NCBI GenBank assembly: GCA_007115705.1
Contig: QXEO01000411.1
Span: 1,860,001-1,924,000, forward strand
Length of the DNA: 64,000 nt
Origin: Dactylis glomerata
Taxonomy: Eukaryota; Streptophyta; Magnoliopsida; Poales; Poaceae
Direction: 5' to 3'
Of the stretch, positions 46,136 to 57,983 are shown piece by piece (the first letter of the stretch is position 1; each line of letters begins with the position of its first letter). The notes beneath the pieces are model-generated. The model ran no database searches. It saw only the letters and a list, made by a program, of their open reading frames with translations, and had not been told where the DNA came from. The position numbers were made by a program, and so were the translations under genes.

Positions 46136-46139
46136 CCCG

Positions 46140-47110
46140 GATAGGGTTAAGGCACGCGTCGGCCACTCCCTCCCTTCGCGCGCCCAGCTCATTTCCCCCA
46201 ACCGACACGCTCCCCACGCATAGCCGCCGCCTCCCTTTCCCCAGCCGGCGCCGGCGACTCGCCCCCCCGCATGCATCCCCCGCCGCCTGCCCCCCTGCTC
46301 GCATCCTCCCCCCGGTGACTCACCCCGCCCAACCCCCGGCCGCATCCCCTGCCCGCTTCCCGCCGCCGAAGACCTCCGTCGCCCTCCCAGTCACTGCCCC
46401 AGCCCGAGCTGACTCCGGTGCCCTCTGGAGCCCCTGTCCCGAGGCCCAACAGCCCCCCCGAGCCCAGCGGCACCCTCCAGAGGCCGGCAGCCCTCTTCTC
46501 CGCCCGCCCGCTCGGTATGCAATAAAATTTTCGTGTTCTTTCTATTTTGTATATTGTATTATATATTTGTACTGATGCAAAAAATTTAGTACTAGGCTAC
46601 TAGCATAGCATAATACAACTTGTAAAATACTTTGTATTATATTAGTATGAGACTACTTTGTATTTGTACCGATGTGAATGAAGAAGTGCATTGTTGTCAC
46701 ATTGTTGTCACATATGGTTTTATAATGCAGTGTCATCTATGGTGCTCGAAAATTATATTAGTACGAGACTACTTTGTATTTGTACCGATGCCAATGAAGA
46801 AGTGCATTGTTCTCACATTGTTGTCACATATGGTTTTCTCGCTATGCAGGCGATGCTTTGAGGTGGACACGGGGGGCGGCATCGCGGGGGTGTTTGACGG
46901 GACGTCCCAGATCTTCTTCGATGACTCTCTCACGCGTCTAGGGTATAAATATTTCTCTCACATGTACCTAGGTTTTATTTTTGTGTCTAGATCACCGAGT
47001 ATATCGCATTACCTAGGCATCTATTCCCGACCGTAAGGGTTACGCAGATAAATATGCATTAGTGGTCTCGCATATTATGAAACGTAACTCTTACGACATT
47101 TATCGGGACA
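46140..47110 (+). other. CACTA 5' leader: GC-rich exon-like segment and AT-rich intron-like segment
   Basis: 46140-46510 is Pro-coding GC-rich DNA ending in a donor-like CGGTATGC. 46515-46847 is AT-rich and ends with an acceptor-like CTATGCAG. Inside the latter an 81-bp segment is directly repeated (46641-46721 and 46757-46837). I infer a leader with an intron ahead of the transposase; no ORF can be defended. Confidence 0.4.
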
Positions 47111-47323
47111 GCCGGCGGATGCGTAGTTGAGTACGTTTTCCTTGTTCTACTCCATTCCGAGACAGGATTTCGGCAGCACCTCCCCATTGTTCTCCAGATG
47201 CACATCCCTCTCGGCTATTTGCTGAGACGTGTATCGGGAGAACAGCGGGGAGGTGCTGCCGAAATTCTGTCTCAGATCGGGGTAGAGCAGGGAGAACGTA
47301 CTCAATCTACGGATCCGGCGGCT
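47111..47323 (+). ncRNA. Long imperfect hairpin in the CACTA leader, small-RNA-precursor-like
   Basis: Arms of about 85 bases (47111-47195 and 47237-47323) pair over nearly their whole length, for example CGGCAGCACCTCCCC with GGGGAGGTGCTGCCG and GAGTACGTT with AACGTACTC. Scattered mismatches remain. Pairing continues partly into the 41-base middle, leaving a short loop. It lies 120 bases upstream of the transposase ATG. Transcription and processing are inferred, not shown. Confidence 0.55.
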
Positions 47324-47444
47324 GCTAGGAGCCCACCTAGTAGAGATTCAGGTTGATGCATGCGTAAAAAAATAAAAATATGATGCATTTAATTCCGATT
47401 TGATATAAATGCTATGTTTCGTCTGTTTTGGTGCTGATTAGAGG

Positions 47445-48541
47445 ATGGATAATCGTGACTGGATGTACGATGGCAGAATCAGTCAGTGGGATTATACTGA
47501 GGAATGGGGACAAAAGACCGAACAGTTTGTCAACAGGGTGTTTGACATCCCTAGCAGACCTAGAACAGTTTGGTGCCCTTGTAGTAAGTGCGCTAACGGA
47601 AAGTCATAGGACAAGGAAACTATGAGTACTCACCTGCTCAAGTTTGGGTTCACATTGTCCTACAAGACTTGGACTTTCCATGGAGAAAAGGCAAAGAAAC
47701 GTGCTAGGAAGGAGGTGCGACAAATTCAACCCAGGGGAGAATATGATACTGGGTTTGATCGGTGCTTAGAAAACTTGGCTAATGGTAATGTGCCTGAAAG
47801 CCCTCATGTAGAGGCGGAGACACCTCAGGATGCGGAGACAACTGAGGAGTCGGAGGAAAACACAAAGCAGTATTATTAGGCTCTGTTTGCTTCGCAGAAA
47901 CCCCTACATGAAAATACAGAGGTTACCCAACTAGATGCCATCGCTCGCCTTATGGCCTTTAAGTGCCACAGGAACTTGTGCAGAGATGGGTTCGATGAAC
48001 TTCTGGTCATCATTGGCAGCATTCTGCCGAAAGGGCACCTCTTGCCGCAAAACTTCTACTATTCAACCAAATTGCTCAGTGAGCTTAAGATGTCATGTCA
48101 GCAGATACATGCTTGTCCAAAGGGATGCATGCTATACAGAGGGGAGCATGCTGACACAAATTATTGCATCAAATGCAAATCCTCTAGGTACTTTGAGGTT
48201 GACCCCAATGGTGATGGTCAGAAGAGGCAGACCACGATTGCCAAGAATATCCTCCGCTATCTTCCAGTTCTACAGAGGATCTAGCGGCTCTTCATGACCG
48301 AGGATACTATCCAGCAGATGAGGTGGGCCGTAGAAGGAAACAGATACACCGACAAGATGATACATCCGTCGGATGGTAGTGCATGGAAGAACTTTGTCAC
48401 GAAATATCTGCTAAAAGCCGGTGACCCGAGGAGCGTAGTAGTTGCGATATCAACCGATGGGTTCAATCCATATGGCATGTCAGCTTCAGTATACAGTTGT
48501 TGGCCAGTGTTTGTTATTCCCATGAACCTCCCCCTGGTGTC
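47445..48541 (+). pseudogene. CACTA transposase (TNP2 type), N-terminal part
   Basis: ATG at 47445 (MDNRDWMYDGR) starts a frame with a transposase-associated Cys motif (WCPCSKCANG), and further on a zinc-type region (CPKGCMLYRGEHADTNYC, then IKCKSSRYFEV). TNP2 core phrases follow (STDGFNPYGMSASVYSCWPV). In-frame TAG codons at 47607, 47877 and 48282 interrupt it, and one C is missing in a C-run just before the LTR insertion. The gene resumes at 50088. The product would bind the terminal repeats and catalyse transposition. Confidence 0.88.
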
Positions 48542-50082
48542 TGATACGTCTCAAACGTATCTTTAATTTTTGATGCTCCATGCTTGTTTTTGCACTATTT
48601 GCCTTGTGTTTTGTTACACTTCGTGGCGTTTTTATGCGATTCCCGGAACTAACCTATTGATAAGATGCCACAGTGCCAGTTCCCTGTTTTCTGCTGTATT
48701 TGTGTTTCAGAAAAGCTACACAGGAAATATTCTCGGAATTGGATGAAACAAGTTCCAGAAGTCTTATTTTTCCCGGAAGCTTCCCGAAGACCGAAAGAGA
48801 GCCGGAGGGGGGCTAGAGGCCGCCCTCACACGTAGGGGGTGCGACTCAGCCCCTGGCTGCGCCCACCTGGTGTGAGGAGCCCCTGGTTGCCTCCTGACGA
48901 TGCCCCTTTGCCTATATAAAGCCTCGGGATGGAAAACCCTAGAGGAGTCGGCGAAATTTCCAGAACAGTTCCGAGCGCTGCCGCCGTCGAAGCCAAATTT
49001 CGGGGGACAGAAGTCTCTGTTCCGGCACCCTGCCGGGATGGGGAAGTGCCCCCGGAGCCATCTCCATCAGTCTCCATCGTCGTCTCCGCCGTCTCCATCG
49101 ACCTCACCGCCATCTCCATCAACCTTGCTGTCTCCTATGATGAGGAGGGAGTAATTCTCCCCTAGGGCTGAGGGCTCTACCGGTAGCTATGTGGTTCACC
49201 TCTCTCTCCCATGATGTGATCTTTATGTGATCGTGAGCTTTGTATCATGTTGAATAAGTAGATGTTACTCTTCTTCATTATGTGTACTCTAGTGTGTTAT
49301 TAAAGTAATCTATTCCTCCTGCCATGGTGTAACGGTGACAGTGCGTGCATCATGGTGGTACTTGGTTTAGGCTATGATCGTGATCTCTTGTGGATTATGA
49401 GAGTAATTATTACTATGATAGTATTGAGTGATCTATTCCTCCTTTCATGGTGTAATGTTGACAGTGTGTGCACCGTGTTAGTACTTGGTCTAAGTTGCAA
49501 TGATTTCTATCTTGAATTGTGATCTGATTTGGATGTCTCTATGAGTGGTGTTTGTCAAGTACTTGATGAACTTTAAGGGGTGCTTCTGTAGCCACTACAC
49601 AATGATTAGTGTTATTCAATAGGAGAGTAATTCAGAGTACCATAGTGGAGAGAAGTTATTTATTTGTTCATTCATGTTATATTGTTGGGAGTGTGTCCAC
49701 TAGTGAAAGTATGATCCCTAGGCCTTGTTTCCAAGCTTTGCACACCAGTTTACTTGCTGTTTTGTTACTTGTTTGCTTGCTGCCATTTTTATTCCAGATT
49801 GCATTTACTACTTATAATCATCTATACCACTTGTATTTCACTATCTCTTCGCCGAACTAGTGCACCTATACATCTGACAAGTGTATTGGGTGTGTTGGGG
49901 ACACAAGAGACTTTCTGTATCGTAATTGCAGGGTTGTTTGAGAGGGATAGCTTTGACCTCTTCCTCCCTGAGTTCGATAAACCTTAGGTGATCCACTTAA
50001 GGGAAACTTGCTGCTGCTCTACAAACCTCTGCACTTGGAGGCCCAACACTGTCTACAAGAATAGAAGCGTGTGTAGATATCA
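48542..50082 (+). repeat. Gypsy LTR inside the CACTA transposase gene (looks solo)
   Basis: The 1541-bp LTR starts TGATACGTCTC with the terminal palindrome and ends GTAGATATCA. TATATAAA lies at 48913-48920, with a GC motif upstream. Its second half is nearly identical to the LTR at 59605-61170. No internal sequence follows except AGCTC, and the flanks do not form a matching duplication (GTGTC left, AGCTC right). Confidence 0.88.
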
Positions 50083-50087
50083 AGCTC

Positions 50088-52685
50088 TGCATGAGATCAG
50101 AGAACATGTTTGTGTCGATGATAATCCCAGGGCTGAAATACCCGGGTAAGAACATGAATGTGTACCTGGAACCACTGGTGGATGACTTGCTTCGTGGCTG
50201 GGAAGGTTGCGGGATCCGAACATATGACACATCAAAGAAGGAGTACTTCGATATGTATGTCTGGTACCACACGTCCATGCATGACCTGCCAGCATGTGCT
50301 TTGTTCTGTGGGTGGTGTACACATGGGAAGTGGCCTTGCCCAGTGTGCAGGCAGGTCATGACTTTCTTTTGGCTTGACAAGGGAGGCAAGTATTCATGTT
50401 TTGATGAAGCTCGACAGTTCCTTGAGCAGAGTCATGAATACAGGAGTGATGTAAAGAGTTTCAAGAAAGGCCGTGCTGTGCATGACCCGAAGCCAATTAT
50501 GAAGTCCAGAATGGAAACCAAGGCCGAGTTAGATGCTCTTCAGCCTAGGCCTGATGGGAATGGTTTCTTGGGATATGGGGAGACACACCAATGGACTCAC
50601 AAGCCATGCTTATGGAAGCTCCCTTACTTTGAGGATCTCGAGCTCCCGCATAACATTGATACAATGCACACCGAGAAGAATATCAGCGATGCCATTTGGA
50701 GCACCATGATGGACACTGAGAAGACGAAGGATAACATAAAGGCTCAAATTGATCAAGAGAATTGGTGCGATAGGTAAAATTTGAACATGCAGCCACCTCA
50801 TGGTGCTAGAAAAACTTGGACTAAGCGACAAGCTCCGTTCTGCCTTACAAAGGCCCAAACAAGAGAGGTATTCCAGTGGATGAAGGACTCTTTGTTTTTC
50901 CCTGACTGGATGAGGGGTGTGAACATGGAAATGTTGCGAGTACAAGGACTCAAGAGTCATGACTACCACATATGGCTTGAGCGGATAATGTCGGTGATGA
51001 TTCGAGGCTATGTCCCTGAGCAGACTTGGCGAGTGCTGTCGAGGTTGAGCTTTTTCTTCCGCCAGATTTGTGCTAGGGAGTTAGACACTAAAGTGATTGA
51101 GAAGCTGGATAAAGAGGCACCCGTGTTGCTTTGCGATCTAGAGAAGATCTTTCCTCCAGGGTTCTTTAATCCGATGCAACATATGATCTTGCACCTCGCG
51201 ACCGAATGTTTAAAGGGGGGGCCGAATTGGGCCCATTGGCAGTATCCGCTCGAGAGGGAAACACAAAAGCTTTGTCAAATGACAGGCAATAAATGCAAGA
51301 TCGAAGCATCCATATTCGCGGCAGTCCTTAACATGGAGGTGGCAAACTTCACCACTAAGCACTATGATCCCAACATTCCCACAAAGCACAACCCGGTCCT
51401 CTGTTACAATGCCGCCAGCAATGAAGATGTACCCAAGCTTAGCATCTTCATAGGGCTTGGTGGCAAGTCAAGTGGCACGAAGCCGTACAAAATGAACCTA
51501 CATGAGCGGGCCTTGATCCACTCGTATGTCTTGAACACCATGGTGGAAGTGAAGCCGTACATCAAGTAAGTGCTAACCATTTAGTTATTTGCAAACATGC
51601 ACGGCCTTGAACATGCACTCGTATGTTTGTTGCTAACTCTTCCTCTTTTCATCGGTATAGACAATTCACGGATATCCATTGGAGGTATACCCACAGGGAG
51701 CCTACCCCGAAAGAATCCAAGCATATTTTCGATAAGGGCGGCGGTTTCAGTTTCAGTAGCTGGTTCTATGCTTTGGTACTATTCTATCCTAATTTCCTTG
51801 CGCCGCCGACATTTATCGGGCATTTCTCGTTCTAAACTTCTCGTGCTAAACTTGTAGGCAAGAACTGACAAAGAGATGAAGCCAGAGCTAAGAAAAATTG
51901 CTAGGGGCTTTAACTATTCCGTCTACATGTTCAACTCTTATGACGTGAATGGGTATCGCTTTCAGACCCATAAATACACAACAAGCCAACCCAACGCGAA
52001 GACAATAAATAGCGGGGTGGTATGTCAAGGTGATGATGGACTCCATTACTATGGAAGAGTCAAGGGTATATACGAGCTGAATTACGGGTTTGACAAAGGG
52101 CTAAATCCCGTCGTATTCAAATGCCATTGGTTCGATCCACGTCGGGTGAGACGGGATCCTGAAATTGGATTGGTCGAGGTTGAAAGAAGCTCTGTTTATA
52201 AGGGAGAGGATGTGTATATTTTGGCTACCTAGGCCTTTCAAGTATTCTATCTCCCATATGCGTGCAAAAACCCAGAGAAACATCTACATGGATGGGATGT
52301 TGTGTTGATGGTACCTTCACGCAATAGGCCGCCCCCACCAAACAAGGACGATTACCGCCGCGTAGACCCCTCAACATTGAATGTCAACTTTTATCAGGAA
52401 GAAGGGCTCCCCGGTCATTTCACTATTGGCTTGCCGGCTGTTGATGACATGGTCGTAGACGATGAACAAGAAGATGCGGGCATGGAGGAAGACAATGCAG
52501 AAGATGAAGCTGAGGATGTTTATGCCCCCGAAGACTTGAGTTTGCTCGAGGCGTTCAAAGCAGGCCTTGACCTCGGTGCAAATAGACCACCTCCAGGTTT
52601 CATTGATGATTATTGGTTCGCTGAGCCTGATGGCGATGATGAAACATGTGGTCCAATTATGGATGTTGAGCCTGATGGCTACTGA
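50088..52685 (+). pseudogene. CACTA transposase (TNP2 type), central and C-terminal part
   Basis: Continues with MRSENMFVSMIIPGLKYPGK and the Cys pairs WCTHGKWPCPVC. An in-frame TAA at 50775 follows, then a DUF4218-like segment (PGFFNPMQHMILHLATECL). Probable introns run from about 51568 to 51658 and 51776 to 51857, with GT and AG borders. A DUF4216-like segment follows (GVVCQGDDGLHYYGRVKGIY). Another TAG lies at 52230, and an acidic tail ends with TGA at 52683-52685. Domain names are from memory of plant CACTA proteins. Confidence 0.88.
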
Positions 52686-52942
52686 TCTATGTAGTAGTAA
52701 TTGTGAGGCTAGACTATTTGTAATAACTATGTGTAATAGTGATTGTCGATCTAGTTTATTTTTAAGAACTCCGTGCTATGTTTGTGAGAACTCTATATGC
52801 TATTTGTTGCTTTTACTAATGTATCTTGTCCTCCATGCTTTCAGTAATATTCATCTACTTATAATCTATTTTGCTTTCACTAATATTCATCTTTTTATAT
52901 TGTGTACTAATAAACCACTATCTTCATTGTGTTTGTAGGTGA

Positions 52943-55693
52943 TTGAAACATGCCAAAAAGGGTGGTCTTCGAAAGAAGCTCCAAGACTTGGCTGACGCTG
53001 TGAGGCGTTCGAGTTCTTCGAGGCAGGCACCTGCTAGCCCCCCTCCTAGCCCCCCTCGCGAGCGTCGTGGAGCACGTAGGAAGAATGCGATGCGGGAAGC
53101 TACCCCCTCCTCCCAGCCCTCCCGCAGCCAAGGATGATGATGAGGAGCACGGTGGTGGGGAGGACGAGGAGCACGGTGGTGGGGAGGACGAGGAGGACCT
53201 CTCGGAGGATGAGGGGTTTGGGGGCTTATCGTTTGAGGTTGACCCAAACCTAGTTTGGGAACCGCCGGAGGAGGAGGAATACGTTGCACGTGAGGAGAGG
53301 CTAGAGCCACGTGACATGAAGCCGTATTAGCGTGGGAAAACATAGCTCCCCAAGCTAAAAATGTGGTCCAGCAGCGATGTTGTTCTAGTGCCCGCTAGAA
53401 GGAGGTACATTCTATTTTTGACATTTCGTTATCGCAATTTTATCATTATCGAAATTTTTATGACATACATACTGATTTTGCCATTTCATTGTGCAGGTCG
53501 TTCAAGTTTGCCGACCCGACGAGGAAGCCGGGACGTGGCTACGCGAACATCCTTGGAGGCCTACTTAGGAAGTATTTCCCTGGGCTTGTCAATCTCCCTA
53601 GTGGTGGCCGCGACGTAGCTTGGACTTGGCGGCACTACAGCTACGCGCCAGATCCTCATGGCAAGTACGAGAACATGCAGGAGGTGGTTGTACACAAATT
53701 CTGGGTATGTGACTTCTGACTTCTTAGCATTCAAACACTCCTTGGTTGACAATAGTTGCACTAATGCCCCTTGTTTTACCTATGTGCATGGTTGCAGCAA
53801 TACTTCAAGAGGGCTGAGGGTCAGGAACCTACGTGCAATCGTATCTTACACATGCTGTGCACGAGTAGGGTGACTGGGATGCACTACGAGGAACATGTTC
53901 AGTGCGTCCGCAACTGGCACGCCGACCGCAAAGTTTGGATGTCTAAGGATGACGCTCGGGAGACTCTCATGCAGCCGTGGCAGTACCGACAGGTATTTGC
54001 ATTTATGTGTTATTGATTTCTTTATCACCATGTAGTTAATGTTGTAATAATGCGTGGGTCTATCTTGTGTATGTAGAACCCTCCTCAGTACGTCGGCAAC
54101 GACGAAGAGTGCTTTCTGGCGATGGTCATGTGGTGGACATGCCCCCAGTACCTCAAGAAGCATGCGGCGGGCAAGCTGTCATGGGCAGAGATGCGAGGTG
54201 GATCACATATCCTAGGTAGCCTCCCCCTCTCCCTTCACATGCAGGATGAGGTGAGCAAATGGTTCCTTAATTCTTTGGTTTCACGTTATACATTGTTAAC
54301 TCCACAAGGGTTTCCCACTTCACTTAATTGCATGTTCTCTTTTGCAGGAAACAAAGACAGGAGTGACGCCAAACAAATTTGGCATCATTCAAAAGATGAA
54401 GACCAGGAAGACGCCGCATCCTGAGATGGGGTCCATGTGGATCAATGAGCAAGACGAGACCCAGTGTAATGTGTATGTCTCAAAGTTCAAGTAGAAGCAC
54501 GGCGAGAGCTCCCAGCCAGAGACCGGGGACTTTGACGTTGAGGTTGCGGTGCTTGCGGGAGAAGGCATGATGCATGGACGCCTATGGATTGGTGACGGGC
54601 TTGTCGACCCAGGGACCATTCCAAGTCTCTGCCAGATCCGTCGTGGGCGTACGAGCGACCAGCCTCAGGTAGAGACCCGTCCAAGGGCTTCAGATCTAGC
54701 TGTCGAGCGGTTACGGGTATGTTCTTTCTCGGTCCTCTATGCTTCTTTACATGCTTTCCATTGCAATGTTAATGACATCACGACAACACAACATAGGTGG
54801 AGATGGAAGAAAGCACACGGAGAAACCAAGAGGAGGCCCAGCAGCTGCAAGAGGAGGCCCAGCAGGCGGCAGGCGCTTCTCGAGCAGCAGCTTAGAGACC
54901 AGCAGTAGGTGACGCAGCAGATGGCCCAACAGCTGACCCAGCAACAGTAGATGATGAGCTTGTTTATGAACCAGACCCTTCTAAATTCTCCACCGGGGAG
55001 TCTTCCATGTCCTCCTTTCGCCTTCTCATGGGTAAGTGGTTAACTTAATATCTACATCTTATTTTCTCTTGTCTTAGGTCTAATCCATACATCAAATGGA
55101 GCAACAACAGCTGAACATGTCAAACATGCCGCTCATCTAGCCACCGCCACTGCCCGAGCAGAGCCCGACATCACCTCACACCGTCAACAATCCCAACATC
55201 ATCCGAAACCTGATGCAGTTTCCATTTCCAGGTGAGTTCTCCAACACTTGTGCCCAACGAGCTTCTAGGTTGTAGAATGCCATGACACTTGTGCCAAATT
55301 TAGCCATTCCATGCCACCATGTTCAATTCTATATCAATATGCAAATTTGTGGCCTATATGCTCATCAATATGAAAATGTAGGCCTCCAAGGTTGTAGAAT
55401 GCCATGACTTATTAAGAATGCTAATACTTATAGCCTATATGCTCATCACTTGTCAATATGCAAATTTGTAGAATGCCATCACTTGTCCCCAACAAGATTC
55501 TAGGTTGTAGAATGCCATCACTTGTCAATTCTATGTCAATATGCCAATTTGTATCCTATAAGCTCATCACTTGTTAAGAATGCTAATACTTGTTGAAAAT
55601 GTAGGAGAAGGACCAAGCAATGGAGAAGAACAACGTTGATGGCACTATGCACTTGTATCGACTCTATGTATGGAGTGTGCACGTGAACTTGTA
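52943..55693 (+). pseudogene. CACTA second gene, Ptta/En/Spm-type transposase-related protein
   Basis: Several exons with GT/AG borders can be traced: to 53404, 53497-53704, 53798-53992, 54077-54250, 54348-54716, 54797-55031 and a later one near 55079-55231. The first is basic (KHAKKGGLRKKLQDLADAV) and then strongly acidic after a frame change. Middle exons contain WRHYSYAPDPHGKYENMQ and RKVWMSKDDARETL-type phrases of the plant Transposase_24 family. The end is Gln-rich and coiled-coil-like. In-frame stops (for example TAG at about 54493) show decay. AATAAA at 55693 is a likely poly(A) signal. Confidence 0.75.
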
Positions 55694-55915
55694 ATAAAAT
55701 TGCATGTTTAACTTGTTATGTGGACTCTATATGAAAATTTGGACCTATTTGTGGTGTGTTTGATGTATTTGAAGTCAAATGCATGCATACATGCATGTAT
55801 TTGGTATGTTTGAGGTTATATGCATGCATTTGGTGTATTTACGGTTATATATATGCATATATGTCTATATTCAATTTTGAAATGCAGGGATTAAAAGAAA
55901 AACAGAAAAAATCTG
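55694..55915 (+). other. CACTA 3' non-coding spacer
   Basis: AT-rich sequence with repeated ATGCATG and TTTGGTGTGTTTGA-like phrases between the second gene and the right subterminal repeats. No gene. Confidence 0.6.
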
Positions 55916-55919
55916 AAAA

Positions 55920-56379
55920 ACTGGGGGCTCTTTGCCATGTGTATGCACACGGGAAAGGACCATTTGGTCACTTTGCCGTGTGCATTCCGGTGCTGGGTGG
56001 TGGGTGCCGGCAAGCTCTTTGCTGTGCGTGCTGGTGGACGGCGCACGGCAAAGGTTGGTGGACGACGCACGGCAGTGTTAGCCCACACGGCAAAGGATCA
56101 AAGCGCACGACAAAGTATTATCGCATGGCAAAGCTGCACGACACACGGCAAAGGAGGTTGGCCCGGCAGAGGAATAGGACGCATGGCAAAGATTATCGCG
56201 CACGGCAAAGGCGTTGCCGAGCGGTTTTGACGAAGCGCATGGCAAAGAATCCGTTGCCGGGCAGTACGTTGCCGTGTGCGTGTTGCCGTGTGATGACGCT
56301 CGGCAAAGACTTTGTCATGTCTTCTAGGGCCTTTGTCGTGCGTTTAGCACGCACGGCAAAGAGTACTATTCCGGTAGTG
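55920..56379. repeat. CACTA right subterminal repeats and terminus
   Basis: More than fifteen copies of CACGGCAAAG-like decamers in both orientations lead to the terminal GAGTACTATTCCGGTAGTG. Several copies show C to T changes (ATGGCAAAG). Confidence 0.88.
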
Positions 56380-56599
56380 AGAGCACTCTATGTTGGCTTT
56401 TCTAATACACTATCTAGATGCATATACATAGTTACACTGTTTTTCCTTTCCATAACTTCTACTTGACTGTGATAGTACTAAATATGTATTGGATACATAG
56501 ACTGACAAGTATTGCCAACGTATGCATTACACTATAATCATGTAACATCAATCTAACATGCAACTATACTTAGTTCAAGTCTTAGCTAACATGCTAGTG
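56380..56599. other. Short anonymous AT-rich stretch right of the CACTA element
   Basis: No ORF or repeat is recognised. It does not continue the 672-bp repeat found left of the CACTA element, so the two flanks were not contiguous before the present arrangement. Confidence 0.4.
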
Positions 56600-57109
56600 C
56601 GTCCTCTTCCTAGCAGTGGCGCCGGCCGTGGAGAAGGGCGAGCAGCCGGCGAACAGCCGGATAGCAATGGGGTGGCATGAGGGCGGCGATGCCAGCAAGG
56701 CCCCTCTGCTGCGCAGCCGGGCTTTGGTAGCTACCGTAATAAGACTATAGGGGAGCCTTTCTCGTGGGCAGTGGCCGGCGATGTCATGCTGCCGGTGGTG
56801 GTCCGGCTGCATGCATTCCAAGAGCTGCGCATGGACATCTTGGAGGCTTTGCGCGCCAATCCCGGCGACACCGGTTTGTGCGCTCAGTTCGAGAAGCGCA
56901 ACAGGACGTAGTGGTGATGATGGCCGAGCTGCGGGCTCTAGAAGCGAAGTGGGGCTTCGGGCTCCGGGCGCCCCTGGCTACCAAAGCCCGGCTGCGCAGC
57001 AGAGGGGCCTTGCTGGCGCCGCTGCCCTCATACCACCCCATTGCTGGCCGGCTAATCGTCGGCTGCTCGCCCTTCTCCACGGCCGGCGCCACTGCTAGGA
57101 AGAGGACGC
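56600..57109. repeat. Inverted duplication, arms about 132 bp
   Basis: 56600-56731 and 56977-57109 are inverted copies (CGTCCTCTTCCTAGCAGTGG against its complement at the far end, and GCTTTGGTAGC against GCTACCAAAGC at the near end), separated by 245 bp. Both are GC-rich and derive from the start of a minus-strand coding-like sequence. A transcript would fold into a long hairpin. Confidence 0.8.
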
Positions 57110-57463
57110 TCTGGCATGGTGCTCGTTGTTGTGGTGGCATCTTGTTGTGGTGGGAGACACATTTTTATAGCGGCGGACCGGAGGGACACATGTCCCTGCG
57201 CGGGAAACAGCGACGGGCGGCGGGAAACAGCCACCGCCCTGGCGGGAGCGCACTAGAACACGGCGGGGACGCGCTGGCCAAATTAAAAAATATGACCGGC
57301 GGACAGGATGTGCCGCGCCGCTGCGCGCGCCGCCTAGGTGGGCCGGACCGCGGCCCATTTTCTGTCCAGGCCTCGACGCAAATGAACCAGGACAGACCAT
57401 TTGCGTCGGCGGGATGCGTTGGCCTGCTGAAGATGCCCTTAGCCATCAGTGAAAGGAGAGCGG
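57110..57463 (-). pseudogene. GC-rich DNA-transposon or captured-gene remnant with minus-strand promoter look
   Basis: On the minus strand a TATA-like CTATAAAAATG (about 57160-57172) precedes ATG at 57117 and a short frame (MPERPLPSSGAGRGEGRAAD) that stops at once. The right edge reads, inverted, GGGCATCTTCAGCAGGCC, like the TIR of small Harbinger or Mutator-type elements. No partner end is found. Confidence 0.35.
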
Positions 57464-57983
57464 TGATACGTTGCAAATGTATCTATAATTTTTGATGCTC
57501 CATGCTAGTTTTACACCAATATTGCTTTGTGTTTTGTTTACACTTCGTGGCATTTTTATGCATTTTTCGGAACTAACCTATTAACAATATGGCACAGTGC
57601 CAGTTTCTGTTTTCTGCTGTTTTTGTGTTTCAGAAAAGTTACACAGGAAATATTCTCGGAATTGGACGAAACAAAACCCAAAGTTCCTATTTACCTGAAA
57701 GGAAGAAGGAGTCCAGAGGAGAGACGGAGCCGGACCAGGAGGCGGCCGTACCATAGGGTGGCGCAGGCCACCCCCGGTCGTGCCACCAGGTGGTGTGGGC
57801 CCCTGGTCCAACCCCTGACATCACCATTCCGCCTATAAATTCCCTTCGTTGGGAAAAACCTAGGGGACAGAACACTTTTCCATGAAACATACTGCAAGCC
57901 ACCGCCGTCATCGTCCTGAGATCGGGAGGGTCCAAAAGCTCTCCCCGACACCCTGCCGGAGAGGGGAATCATCACCAGAGGCC
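57464..57983 (+). repeat. Truncated Gypsy LTR fragment
   Basis: Starts TGATACGTTGCAAATG. It has the GC palindrome at 57757-57787 and GCCTATAAATTCCC, then stops after CACCAGAGGCC, where another LTR begins. It is about 520 bp of an LTR that should be near 1.6 kb. Confidence 0.8.

Larger units (their letters stand above)
45937..56379 (+). mobile_element. CACTA (En/Spm) transposon with two genes, inactivated
   Basis: The right terminus is clear: inverted, it reads CACTACCGGAATAGTACTC and ends at 56379. The left terminus is poor; AACTACAAAAAATAAAAA at about 45937 is the best candidate, and the flanking triplets (TGA, AGA) differ. Both ends carry clusters of GCACGGCAAAG, the usual subterminal transposase-binding repeats. 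Between them lie a TNP2-type transposase gene and a Ptta/En/Spm-type second gene, both plus strand and both with stops. A Gypsy LTR is inserted in the first gene. Confidence 0.85.

Noticed and set aside
46012..46575. 187-codon Pro/Arg-rich ORF at the CACTA left end
   Set aside because: It begins inside the subterminal repeats and follows GC-rich leader sequence into an intron-like donor; no domain.
48542..50082. Standard solo LTR from unequal recombination
   Set aside because: The flanking five bases do not match, and the right flank equals the first internal bases of the family.
52907..53343. Minus-strand Ser/Pro-rich ORFs
   Set aside because: Antisense of the acidic exon of the second CACTA gene.
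56764..57495. 243-codon plus-strand ORF
   Set aside because: It crosses the inverted repeat and runs into an LTR start; composition is that of GC-rich non-coding DNA.
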